Source: Phycisphaerae bacterium (lineage in GTDB: Bacteria; Planctomycetota; Phycisphaerae; Phycisphaerales; UBA1924). Taken from it: DNA of 64,000 nt. This document shows, in pieces, positions 44,571 through 52,252 of the stretch. A program made the position numbers and the translations under genes. The first letter of the stretch is position 1, and each line of letters begins with the position of its first letter. Where the stretch lies: positions 124,001 through 188,000 of the forward strand of contig BJHL01000005.1 in assembly GCA_014192545.1 (NCBI GenBank), in the 5' to 3' direction. The notes beneath the pieces were generated by a model, which was given only the letters and a program-made list of their open reading frames with translations, was not told the origin of the DNA and ran no database searches.

Positions 44571-45089
44571 ATGCCCTCCTCCGTCGACCTCACCGACGCC
44601 ACCCACTCCCTCACCGACCACCAGCTCACCTGGCTCCTCGACCACATCGCTCTCGCCCTCCAAAAGCTCCACGCCGCAGGTTCGGTCTCCGTTCGCGTCA
44701 TCGACGACTCCGAAATGGCCGCCGCCCACGAAGAATTCGCCGGCGTCCCCGGCACCACCGATGTCCTGACCTTCGACCTCACCGACCCCGACACCCAGCC
44801 ACCCCCGCCCATCCCCGCTCCCGCCTCGCTTTTATCTGACGCATCCAAGCAAACTCCGTATCCCGTCCACGCCGACATCATGATCTGCCGCGACGAAGCC
44901 GCCCGCCAATCCGCCGCACGGGGATACCCTATTGAGCGCGAATTGCTCCTCTACGTTGTCCACGCCCTGCTGCATTGCCTAGGCCACGACGACCACGAAG
45001 AACAAGCCGCCGAAGCGATGCACCGGATGGAAGACGCAGTGCTCGAATCGATCGGTGTCGGCCCAGTCTTCCGAGTGCCCGAGCACTAA
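44571..45089 (+). CDS. ybeY: Endoribonuclease YbeY (16S rRNA 3' end maturation / ribosome quality control)
   Basis: The 172-residue protein has the YbeY core: VRVIDDSEMAAAHEEFAGVPGTTDVLTFDL and the zinc-site helix HALLHCLGHDDHEE. His131 and His135 match the first two ligands of the usual H-x3-H-x5-H. At the third position there is Asp141, with His142 one residue later. An insert rich in Pro (DPDTQPPPPIPAPASLLSDA) lies in the middle. YbeY trims the 3' end of 16S rRNA in the cytoplasm. The gene precedes corC as in many bacteria. It is flanked by two copies of the same 30-bp octamer repeat segment (44497-44526 and 45111-45140). Confidence 0.88.
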   Translation: MPSSVDLTDATHSLTDHQLTWLLDHIALALQKLHAAGSVSVRVIDDSEMAAAHEEFAGVPGTTDVLTFDLTDPDTQPPPPIPAPASLLSDASKQTPYPVHADIMICRDEAARQSAARGYPIERELLLYVVHALLHCLGHDDHEEQAAEAMHRMEDAVLESIGVGPVFRVPEH

Positions 45090-45106
45090 AGCCGCCGTAG
45101 GTTCTT

Positions 45107-45142
45107 CCTTCGGTACTTCGTCTCTCCGGTACTTCGGTACTT
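45107..45142. repeat. Second copy of the 8-bp unit array, at the corC start
   Basis: CGGTACTT, CGTCTCTC, CGGTACTT, CGGTACTT (45111-45142) is identical over its first 30 bases to 44497-44526. It fills the place where a ribosome binding site for corC would be. The opposite arm is absent. Confidence 0.9.
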
Positions 45143-45145
45143 CTT

Positions 45146-46519
45146 ATGCGTTCTGAACTCTGGCTCCTGCTCATCGTCACCGGCCTCATCTTCGGCTGTG
45201 TCTTGTCCTGCCTCGCCCAAGCCCTGCGCGATCTCCGCAAACCTCTCCTCGAAGAAATCGCCACCATCCGCAAGCGCCCCGGCGCAACCGCCCGCGTCAA
45301 CAAAATCATCGACGATGTCGAAGGCCACGCCGCCAGCATCGCTCTCCCGCGCGTCGTCTGCAATCTCCTCGTCGTCATCGCCTTGACCCTCTGGGTCGCC
45401 GAACTCCGCCAAGTCGAGCGCATCGACTGGCCCGAGATCGCCATTGGCGTCGCCGTTTCCACCCTTCTCCTCTGGGTCTTCGGCACCGTCATCCCCGCCA
45501 GCATCGCCCGCCACGCCGGCGAAAGCCTCGTCTATCGCTGCTCGCTGCTGCTTCGCATGGGCTACTGGCTCGTCGCCCCCTTCCGCCCCTTCGTCCGCCT
45601 CGTCGATGAAGTCGTCCGCCGCCTCGCCGGCTCAACCGCCGAATCCACCGGCAAAGCCATCGAGCAAGAACTTCTCAGCGTCGTCGAAGAAGCCCAGGAA
45701 GAAGGCAAATTCGACAACGTCGAACGCGACATGATCGAAGCCGTCGTCCGCTTCCGCGACCGTACCGTCGCGCAAGTCATGACCCCGCGCACCCAAATCG
45801 AAGCGATGCCCCTCAGCAACGACCTCAGCAAAGTCACCGCAAGCATCCGCACCATCGGCCACTCGCGCATCCCCGTCTTCGAAGGCGACATGGACCACAT
45901 CGTCGGTATCTTCTACGTCAAAGACCTCATGCGCTGGCTCGCCGGCGACGGCGGCGGCAGCCGCACCGGCCGCCTCTTCGATCTCCGCGCCCTCCTCCGC
46001 CCCGCCTACTTCGTTCCCGAAACCAAAACCGTCCGCGAGCTCCTCCCCGAACTCCTCAACAAACGCGTCCACATCGCCATGGTCGCCGACGAATACGGCG
46101 GCACCGCGGGCCTGGTCACCTTCGAAGACATCGTCGAAGAAGTCTTCGGCGACATCCAAGACGAATACGAACAACCCGAAGAATCAACCAGCGACGTCAC
46201 CATCGACCAAGTCTCCCGCACCGCCGAAATCGACGCCGCCGCTCGCATCGAAGACGTCAACATCGAACTCCGCCGCCTAGGCGGTCAGCTCCCCACGAGT
46301 GAAGACTACGAAACCGTCGGCGGCTTCGTCACCGTTACGCTGGGCCGTATCCCCACCGCCGGCGAAAGCTTCCCCCTAGAACCCAACCCCCAATCCAACG
46401 CCCCCGCCGGCCACATCCAAGTCTTGACCGCCCAGCCCACCCGCGTCACCCGCGTGCGAGTCGCGTTCGAACAATCCGCCCCCACCCGCGAAGCAGTAAA
46501 AGCCGACGCCGGGAAGTAG
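45146..46519 (+). CDS. CNNM/CorC-HlyC family protein (DUF21, two CBS domains, CorC_HlyC domain)
   Basis: The 457-residue membrane protein has an N-terminal DUF21 domain with about four helices (residues 5-145), a linker helix EEAQEEGKFDNVERDMIEAV, a CBS pair (about 205-335, with VAQVMTPRTQIEAMPL and RVHIAMVADEYGGTAGLVT) and a C-terminal CorC_HlyC domain (about 355-440, TVGGFVTVTLGRIPTAGE). The family is linked to magnesium or cobalt efflux and divalent-cation homeostasis. ATG 45146 follows directly on the octamer repeat and has no Shine-Dalgarno. The pairing with ybeY 56 bases upstream is conserved in many phyla. Confidence 0.88.
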   Translation: MRSELWLLLIVTGLIFGCVLSCLAQALRDLRKPLLEEIATIRKRPGATARVNKIIDDVEGHAASIALPRVVCNLLVVIALTLWVAELRQVERIDWPEIAIGVAVSTLLLWVFGTVIPASIARHAGESLVYRCSLLLRMGYWLVAPFRPFVRLVDEVVRRLAGSTAESTGKAIEQELLSVVEEAQEEGKFDNVERDMIEAVVRFRDRTVAQVMTPRTQIEAMPLSNDLSKVTASIRTIGHSRIPVFEGDMDHIVGIFYVKDLMRWLAGDGGGSRTGRLFDLRALLRPAYFVPETKTVRELLPELLNKRVHIAMVADEYGGTAGLVTFEDIVEEVFGDIQDEYEQPEESTSDVTIDQVSRTAEIDAAARIEDVNIELRRLGGQLPTSEDYETVGGFVTVTLGRIPTAGESFPLEPNPQSNAPAGHIQVLTAQPTRVTRVRVAFEQSAPTREAVKADAGK

Positions 46520-46551
46520 CAAGCTTCGTCAATACACACGGGGGAAGTGAC

Positions 46552-47931
46552 GTGAATCGCAAGACAAAACGACGGCTCGGCATCAGCACTACGGCGGTTG
46601 CTCTGGTGGCACTCGCCGCGTACTTATGGTCGTACTGCGTCCACGCGAAATCCACACCGACAATCGACTACGGCTCGCAAATCCAAGCTGCTGCGCGAGA
46701 CCCCAAACTGGTCGCGAATGAGGCGCTGTATCCAGCATTTATAGAAGTCGTTAGTGAGTTTTCTCGCTCAATTCAATCGCATAACAAAATTTTAGATGGC
46801 GCCGCCAAAGACATGGACCTCGATGCGGTACTTTCCTGTGAGAGCAGTATCGACAATCAATTGCTCGTTGATTCTGCATTGGCCTACCTGAATGCTGATG
46901 GTGTATTTGAGCGCACGCGTGTGATTCCTCATTTGTACGGAGGTTTGCGTTCCTATTCGAAAGCAACTCCACTCATCGACTCGGGCCTGAAAGAGATAGG
47001 AGCAACGCGAGCCCACACGCGGCTGCAACGCATTCGCTTGGACAAAGCTATTCGTTCCGACGACATCGAAACCGCGACCCCTGCACTTGAGGAATTGCTC
47101 TCGGCAGTTCGCCACATCGCATACCAAGGCCTTTACGTAGACGCAAGCCTCGATTGCACGGTTCGAGGCACCGTGAGCAGTCAGATCGCCGGTCTAGCCA
47201 GTTGCGGGCAAGTCTCGCCCGCGATGGCCGCCGCTCTGCTCCCAGTCCTTTCCGAGTACCAGCAAACCTATGCCATCGCGCGATCGTTCCGCATCGAACA
47301 GTTCATTGCACTCGATGCGGTGCAGCACCTATATACCGACGACGGAACGGGCGATGGCCGGATGATCGTGCAGGAGATGCTCAAACTCGGCAGCCCCAAC
47401 GACGACCGCGGCGCATGGGTCAACCTCGCAGGCATGTTTGTTGCGTCCCGCCGAGAGGTCGAAGCCGATATCAAGGCGACGTTCATAACCGCCGCGACTA
47501 TCGCTGATAAGTCGTTCCGCGACAGAATCCCCATGAGTCCGTTGCGGCAGCGCAGCTCACTTGGCAAACTCAGTTTTAGCCTGACGCCAATCATGTTTCC
47601 CGATGTCAAAGAACTCGCAGCTCGTGCCGATAGTGCCACGCAGCAGTATCACTCAGCCATGATTGCTTGCGCGCTCATTGTGCATCACGCAAACCACGGC
47701 GAGTATCCTGCGAAACTCTCCGAACTCGCGCCCTTGCTCCCCGCCGCCGCGCTTTCGGACCCGCTCGCCCCCGACACACAGTTTATATACATCCGCTCCG
47801 AAAATGCTTACTCACTCTGGAGTACAGGCACCGACGGCGACAACGATCATGGCATAATGGCCCCGCGCGACCAAAACGCGAATAAAGGACGCCAAATCGT
47901 CGATGGTGATATTCTCTTGCTGCCTCGTTAG
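46552..47931 (+). CDS. Membrane-anchored protein of unknown function with pseudopilin-like C-terminal segment (459 residues)
   Basis: GTG 46552 follows GGGGGAAG. An N-terminal membrane helix (about 10-28) is followed by a large helical periplasmic region without known motifs. The last 90 residues, with HHANHGEYPAKLSELAPLLP, then DPLAPDTQFIYIRSENAYSLWSTGTDGDNDHG, read like the C-terminal part of GspG/GspH-type proteins and related planctomycete proteins (a small beta domain with Asp-rich loop). There is no prepilin cleavage motif. Codon usage is far less C-biased than in corC just upstream, as in the 3' half of the gene at 37665, suggesting a different history. Confidence 0.6.
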   Translation: MNRKTKRRLGISTTAVALVALAAYLWSYCVHAKSTPTIDYGSQIQAAARDPKLVANEALYPAFIEVVSEFSRSIQSHNKILDGAAKDMDLDAVLSCESSIDNQLLVDSALAYLNADGVFERTRVIPHLYGGLRSYSKATPLIDSGLKEIGATRAHTRLQRIRLDKAIRSDDIETATPALEELLSAVRHIAYQGLYVDASLDCTVRGTVSSQIAGLASCGQVSPAMAAALLPVLSEYQQTYAIARSFRIEQFIALDAVQHLYTDDGTGDGRMIVQEMLKLGSPNDDRGAWVNLAGMFVASRREVEADIKATFITAATIADKSFRDRIPMSPLRQRSSLGKLSFSLTPIMFPDVKELAARADSATQQYHSAMIACALIVHHANHGEYPAKLSELAPLLPAAALSDPLAPDTQFIYIRSENAYSLWSTGTDGDNDHGIMAPRDQNANKGRQIVDGDILLLPR

Positions 47932-48574
47932 TCTGCGCAGCGCATCTACCACCGTTGTCCAAAAATCTCCCACCCATCTACCGCAAGCGCGCGCAATCTC
48001 CCGCTCACAACAAACTTTCCTCTTTACATCTTCTCTCCCCACGCGAAACTACTCCCGGTCGCCGCAGTACGCGTCGATCACACCTTCCGTGTCGCTTCTG
48101 CGGCGGCCTCGGCGAGCGTGACAACCGCAATGGTCGGTGGACGAAAGGCCAGGGAGTAATGCCCGGAAGTCGTGCGTCCTCATTCCAAAGCCAAGTCACG
48201 CAACCCAGCGCCCATTTGATCGAGCAACACCCCCGGCGTGATCAACGCGCACCCAAGCGCCACGGTCTGAAGGTGGGCCGCCCTTCCAAGGCGGCAGGAT
48301 TGCAAGCACAATTGCATTCCAACCCTCGCGGAACACGCCGCGATGTTTCGCGCAAGCGAAACAAGCCCCAGCCCGCCAATCCGGTGCGAGCCGCAGAATG
48401 GGAAAAGGTCGCACGCGACCCCCCATCGATCATCCCTCGCACGCGGAAAGAAAGCAAATCCCCCGCAACCAACCCACTCGCAACCCGCGAGCGTTGTGTC
48501 ATTGCAAACACGCTCACCAAAACACACTCGCCTTCGCAAGAAATGTCACGCGCACTCCATCGGCTTCCGTGTAC
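47932..48574. other. Gene-poor stretch of about 640 bp
   Basis: No gene is supported on either strand. The open frames present have no start signals, no membrane or domain pattern and odd residue content. I found no match to RNase P RNA, tmRNA, SRP RNA or tRNA landmarks, and no TTATCCACA-type DnaA box. The stretch coincides with the right edge of the C-rich block. Confidence 0.55.
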
Positions 48575-48606
48575 AAAAAAGTACCCGCGATTTCTCGCGA
48601 GTACTT
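48575..48606 (-). terminator. Rho-independent terminator of the phosphatase gene
   Basis: AAGTACCCGCGA (48579-48590), loop TTTC, TCGCGAGTACTT (48595-48606). Read on the minus strand the stem is followed by six T. Confidence 0.9.
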
Positions 48607-48631
48607 CAATGACTTCTTCACATGCTCAAGT

Positions 48632-50362
48632 TCAGCGACGCCTACGCCGAATCGCCAGCAATCCCGCGACGCTCAGCATGCCCGCCACGCCCGGTGCCGG
48701 CACCGCCTGCACCACAAATTGCTGAACAATCTGCGGCTGCAGCCCTGCGATCGCCGCAGGGTTGCTCAGCAGTGCTTGCTCGGTGTACCACGGCACGCCC
48801 CATGTCGTCACGGTCAGTGCCTGCGTGGACGGATCGATATCAAACTCCGTCCAGCCAAAGCTGTTGGTCGCTGTCCACGTTCCGCTCAGCAACTGCGCCG
48901 GAATGCCCGACCCTTGCAAGCCCAGCGTGTCGTATCCAAGCGGAGCAATCTGCGCATTGATGAGCCCTTGCACATACGCCTCTTGCTGCGAGCCAGGCAA
49001 GCCCAGGTACGTGTTCAGCGGCAGTGCGCCCGGCAAGTTGAGTTGTGCCGCCAAGCCTGCAACGGTGGGACCAAACGGCGCCGAGTACGCACCGCTACCG
49101 ACGCTGATTTCAAACGCACCGCTCTGAATCTGCGGCTGGAAAGGCCCGTTGTTGTACGTGAGGTTATTGACAAGCGTGCCGTGAATGTCAGCCGAAATGA
49201 ACACGACGTTGTCGATGTTGTTCTGGTCAATGAAGCGCAGCAGGTCGTTGCGTTCTGCGCTATAGCCTTCAAAGCGATCGCTCGCGTTGAGAACGCCCAG
49301 GTTTTGAATGGGCTCAGGCACCATCACGAATTTCCAGATCGTGCCGCTGCTTTGCGACGCGAGCAAGTCTTGTTTCACGCGATTCAACTGCGTGTTGCCC
49401 AGCATTGTGCGTCCGGGCGTGAAGCTGCTCGCCACATAACCGGCAATCTGTGCAGGGTTGGTAGGATCAGCGACTGCTGGCAGACCAACGTCGCGGAAGC
49501 TGCGCGCATCAAGCGAGAAAACTTGTGCGGTGTTGCCGTGTCGCTGTGTGCGATACAAATCGGGCCGGCCATCAAACCGTGCGTCACCTGTGCCGCTGTA
49601 GACGCGATGTTCCATCGGGTGGTAGTCTTGGAATGCCTGCACGCCGTTGTTGTAGAGCGTGGACGAGTTGATGAGTGCATTGGTGGGACCCGTGAAGCGC
49701 GGATCAGAGCCAATGGTCGCGCCGCCTGCAAAGTCGTTGGTCACTTCGTGGTCGTCGATGGTCGCCATCGTGCTGGTGCTTGCACGCAGTTCGCGCAACA
49801 CGTTGAGGCCGAAGCGTTCGGTGTAAATCTCATCGTGCTTGATGCGATAGTCGTTGAGCGTTTGCGCTTGCGGAATCGGCAACGCGGGGCTTGCGACGTC
49901 GCCATATATCGTGTCGCCCAGGCTCATCCACATGTCCAAATCGCGCGATGCGGCGTTGCGCAGTGAGACGAAGGGCGCGAGTTCGCCGCGCCAGTCACCT
50001 GACACACCCAGGCGGAAGCTGCCAGTGCCCGAAGCACGCGCCGTCTTGAACGTGCCAGCGGCCACCGCACCGCTCGCATCCGTTGCGCGGTAGTAGTACT
50101 TGGTGTTGCTCGACAGACCAGCGATCCCACTCTTGACAGGCTGGAGTGGATCAGTCACCGTCCGCGACTGGGTGGCGATGATGTTGGTGAACGTGGGATC
50201 GGTCGAGACTTCAAAATTGACGTTGCCGGCGACCGTGCTGCGTGCCCAAAGCAGCGACGACGAAGTAGTCGTCTCGCCTGCTGCCACGCCGTTTGGCAGA
50301 TCCGCCAAAGCCCCGCCTGTCAAAGCCAGTCCCGACAACGCTGAGAGTACAAATGCACGCAT
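48632..50362 (-). CDS. Exported PhoD-like alkaline phosphatase/phosphodiesterase with VPAP (PEP-CTERM-type) sorting tail
   Basis: ATG 50362 has AGGAGG six bases upstream. Residues 1-20 (MRAFVLSALSGLALTGGALA) form a signal peptide. An N-terminal fibronectin-like domain (about 25-110) precedes the PhoD metallophosphatase core with SGDWRGELAPF, MSLGDTIYGD, TIDDHEVTNDF and FISADIHGTLV, whose Asp, His and Asn residues bind metal ions. The C-terminus, AVPAPGVAGMLSVAGLLAIRRRRR without a further domain, has the form VPxP, hydrophobic helix, basic end, a PEP-CTERM-like exosortase signal. So the enzyme is probably anchored or released at the surface. It would release phosphate from organic esters or polymers. 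The 576 residues are normal for the family. Confidence 0.88.
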   Translation of the reverse strand: MRAFVLSALSGLALTGGALADLPNGVAAGETTTSSSLLWARSTVAGNVNFEVSTDPTFTNIIATQSRTVTDPLQPVKSGIAGLSSNTKYYYRATDASGAVAAGTFKTARASGTGSFRLGVSGDWRGELAPFVSLRNAASRDLDMWMSLGDTIYGDVASPALPIPQAQTLNDYRIKHDEIYTERFGLNVLRELRASTSTMATIDDHEVTNDFAGGATIGSDPRFTGPTNALINSSTLYNNGVQAFQDYHPMEHRVYSGTGDARFDGRPDLYRTQRHGNTAQVFSLDARSFRDVGLPAVADPTNPAQIAGYVASSFTPGRTMLGNTQLNRVKQDLLASQSSGTIWKFVMVPEPIQNLGVLNASDRFEGYSAERNDLLRFIDQNNIDNVVFISADIHGTLVNNLTYNNGPFQPQIQSGAFEISVGSGAYSAPFGPTVAGLAAQLNLPGALPLNTYLGLPGSQQEAYVQGLINAQIAPLGYDTLGLQGSGIPAQLLSGTWTATNSFGWTEFDIDPSTQALTVTTWGVPWYTEQALLSNPAAIAGLQPQIVQQFVVQAVPAPGVAGMLSVAGLLAIRRRRR

Positions 50363-50668
50363 GGAAATCCTCCTGTGTTGGAAACGCGACCGCGTTCCAG
50401 TCATGTAGCCTACACCAACGGCGAAAAAGAACTGTGTTTGTTGCGTTTACGTTGCGACAAGACTTTGCACACGAATTTGGCCCCTTTGTAGTTATCACGG
50501 GCGTGCCCTGAGATTCCCCGATACAAAACGACAGCAGCGAGGCCCCACCATGGATGCCTCGCTGCTGTGTTGCGTTTTTGAGTTGTTGTCTTGAGTCGTC
50601 TTTTCCTGCGACTCAGTTACTTGGATTCGATCAAGCTCAGTGAAAAGTCACTCAGCGCGAAAAGTCAC
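50363..50668. other. Intergenic stretch between flgM and the phosphatase gene
   Basis: It contains the terminator at 50530-50576 and must contain the phosphatase promoter, which I could not identify. No gene is supported. Confidence 0.55.
50530..50578. terminator. Bidirectional terminator hairpin downstream of flgM
   Basis: ACAGCAGCGAGGC (50531-50543) pairs with GCCTCGCTGCTGT (50556-50568). T-runs follow on both strands (GTTTTT on plus, CGTTTTG on minus). The likely user is the leftward flgM gene. Confidence 0.78.
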
Positions 50669-50956
50669 TCAGCGAAAGTCGCTCAGCATTTCTTCAAATG
50701 CCTTGTCGAACTTCTCATCCGTGTCGTACGTGCCGTTGGCGATTTCGCCGCGGACGCGCTCGATCAGATCTTCCCGCACCGGATTCTCGCGAGCCAGCGC
50801 GACGAACCGGGCAAGGGGCGAAATCTCCACCGCATCGGCATCACGCGTGAGCGCGACATCGGCGGTTTCGACTTGCTCGGCCTTGCGAGCCCGCGCTTCA
50901 TTGGCACTGACGGCACCAATGAGCGAGGATTGAGAGACAGGAGCGATATCAGTCAT
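50669..50956 (-). CDS. flgM: FlgM-type anti-sigma-28 factor
   Basis: The 95-residue protein (ATG 50956, GAGG upstream) has the usual FlgM arrangement: a disordered Ser/Ala-rich N-terminus, then two helices, VEISPLARFVALARENPVRE and DLIERVRGEIANGTYDTDEK with FDKAFEEMLSDF at the end. FlgM holds the flagellar sigma factor FliA inactive until the hook is built and FlgM is exported. Its presence suggests a flagellated or once-flagellated organism. No other flagellar gene is in the window. A longer frame to 51034 lacks a good start. The family is short and loosely conserved, so some doubt remains. Confidence 0.75.
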   Translation of the reverse strand: MTDIAPVSQSSLIGAVSANEARARKAEQVETADVALTRDADAVEISPLARFVALARENPVREDLIERVRGEIANGTYDTDEKFDKAFEEMLSDFR

Positions 50957-51271
50957 GGACGCCTCTTTCCGGGCTACTGAGCAGCCCACTCTCGCACTTG
51001 CGTACGCTGACGCCAGCGCGAGCCCGACCACCACCGGCGCACGGGCTATCGCCCGCCGATACCGGCGCCTCAGACGCGAGCCGACACTCCATGCGGCACG
51101 CTGCTGCGGATGTTTCGTATCACCACCGACGCGATCCTCGCGTCAACCCACCGGGAACCACCCCGGTGGTGAGAGATGTATCGGTGGGGAATGGACGTTT
51201 TCGATAGAAACATGAATGCTTGGCTAAAGTAGCGTAAACAACTTGCCCGCAATAGTTTGTGAGATATAACC
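50957..51271. other. Divergent intergenic region between flgM and a lipoprotein gene
   Basis: No gene is supported. The main feature is a GC-rich hairpin, CCACCGGG (51148-51155) with CCCGGTGG (51162-51169), loop AACCAC. It has no T-run. Promoters for both genes should be here, but none was convincing. Confidence 0.55.
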
Positions 51272-52252
51272 GTGCTGCGGACTCGCCAAAATCTGTCAAG
51301 AATTTTCTCAAAGTTTGTTCCTGCGACCATCAGTCGCGCAGGCCTTGCGTGCATTGGCCTGTGCGCGCTGCTCGCAGGCTGCGCAGGTGCGCAGAAGCCG
51401 CCCGACGACCTGCTCAGCGAGCAGGCCCAGTCGCAGCGGAAAGCCTTTGGCGGTTTCAAGAAGCGCAGCGAGCGTGTGCGTGAGCAGCAAGCTGCTGCTA
51501 TTGCTCAGATTACCAAGCCTCAAGCGGGCGAGGCGACGACGACGCGCGAGGTTGACACCGATTGGGCGATTGTCCTTTATATGTTCCGCGGGCCGCAAGC
51601 TCTCGAAGGCGGTACGCGCGGGTTGTACAAAGTGCAAAACGAGTTGGGACTGGCGGATGCGTACCTCGGCGAGCGAAGCGGCGGCGTGGCGATTTTGTAC
51701 GGCAGGTACAAAGGACCAGGCGACAAGCAGGCCCAGACTGATCTTGCGACGATCAAGGCGATCAAGTTGGAAGGCGAGCCGCTCTTTGTCGAGGCGGTGC
51801 TGGCTCCGCCTCAAGCCAGTGCGGATGAAGGCGCGCTGCCGGACTTCGATCTTGCTCAAGTGAAAGCCAAGCAGCCTGAAGTTGTGTACGCGTTGCAGGT
51901 GGGCATCTATCGGCACATTGACGGCAGTGATGCGTCGCCTCAGGAACTTGCTGATTTTCGTGATGCGGCGGAGAAGGCGGTGCTTGCGCTGCGGGCGCAG
52001 GGGCAAGAGGCGTATTACTACCACGGTCCGCGCAGCAGTACAGTGACGGTGGGGTTGTTTACCGAAGACGATTACATCACGTCAGTGCGTGATGAGCTTG
52101 GGCAGTTTCAAAAATTGCCTCGGCCCAAGTTCAGTGATCGCGTGCGAGCGGCGATGGAAACCAATCCGCACAATCTCGTCAATGGCCAGGGCATTCGCGA
52201 CGGCAAGCGCGATCGATTGCAGCCGAGCTTTCTTATTCGGGTGCCGGGGTGA
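51272..52252 (+). CDS. Putative lipoprotein of unknown function (326 residues)
   Basis: The N-terminus has a basic start, a hydrophobic stretch and the lipobox LLAGC with Cys37, so the protein is probably a lipoprotein. The mature part contains two stretches that look like SPOR or ferredoxin-like domains (DWAIVLYMFRGPQAL...GGVAILYGRYKG and VYALQVGIYRHIDG...VTVGLFTEDDY), each a strand-helix-strand unit with a [VA]-x-[VL]-[GY]-x-[FY] pattern. SPOR domains bind peptidoglycan stripped of stem peptides. That label is tentative. The GTG start at 51272 has no clear ribosome binding site. The last 20 bases overlap the convergent glycosyltransferase gene. Confidence 0.65.
   Translation: MLRTRQNLSRIFSKFVPATISRAGLACIGLCALLAGCAGAQKPPDDLLSEQAQSQRKAFGGFKKRSERVREQQAAAIAQITKPQAGEATTTREVDTDWAIVLYMFRGPQALEGGTRGLYKVQNELGLADAYLGERSGGVAILYGRYKGPGDKQAQTDLATIKAIKLEGEPLFVEAVLAPPQASADEGALPDFDLAQVKAKQPEVVYALQVGIYRHIDGSDASPQELADFRDAAEKAVLALRAQGQEAYYYHGPRSSTVTVGLFTEDDYITSVRDELGQFQKLPRPKFSDRVRAAMETNPHNLVNGQGIRDGKRDRLQPSFLIRVPG

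Noticed and set aside
48268-48300. Hairpin GCCGCC...GGCGGC as a small RNA or terminator
   Set aside because: Short imperfect stem without T-run or conserved context.
47932-48631. Possible replication origin at the C-to-G skew switch
   Set aside because: No TTATCCACA-like boxes, no AT-rich unwinding stretch and no dnaA/dnaN nearby; an inversion edge fits better.
47955-48725. 256-codon open frame on the plus strand and several on the minus strand in 47.9-48.6 kb
   Set aside because: No start signal, no recognisable domain, odd composition, and the plus frame runs into the convergent phosphatase gene and its terminator.
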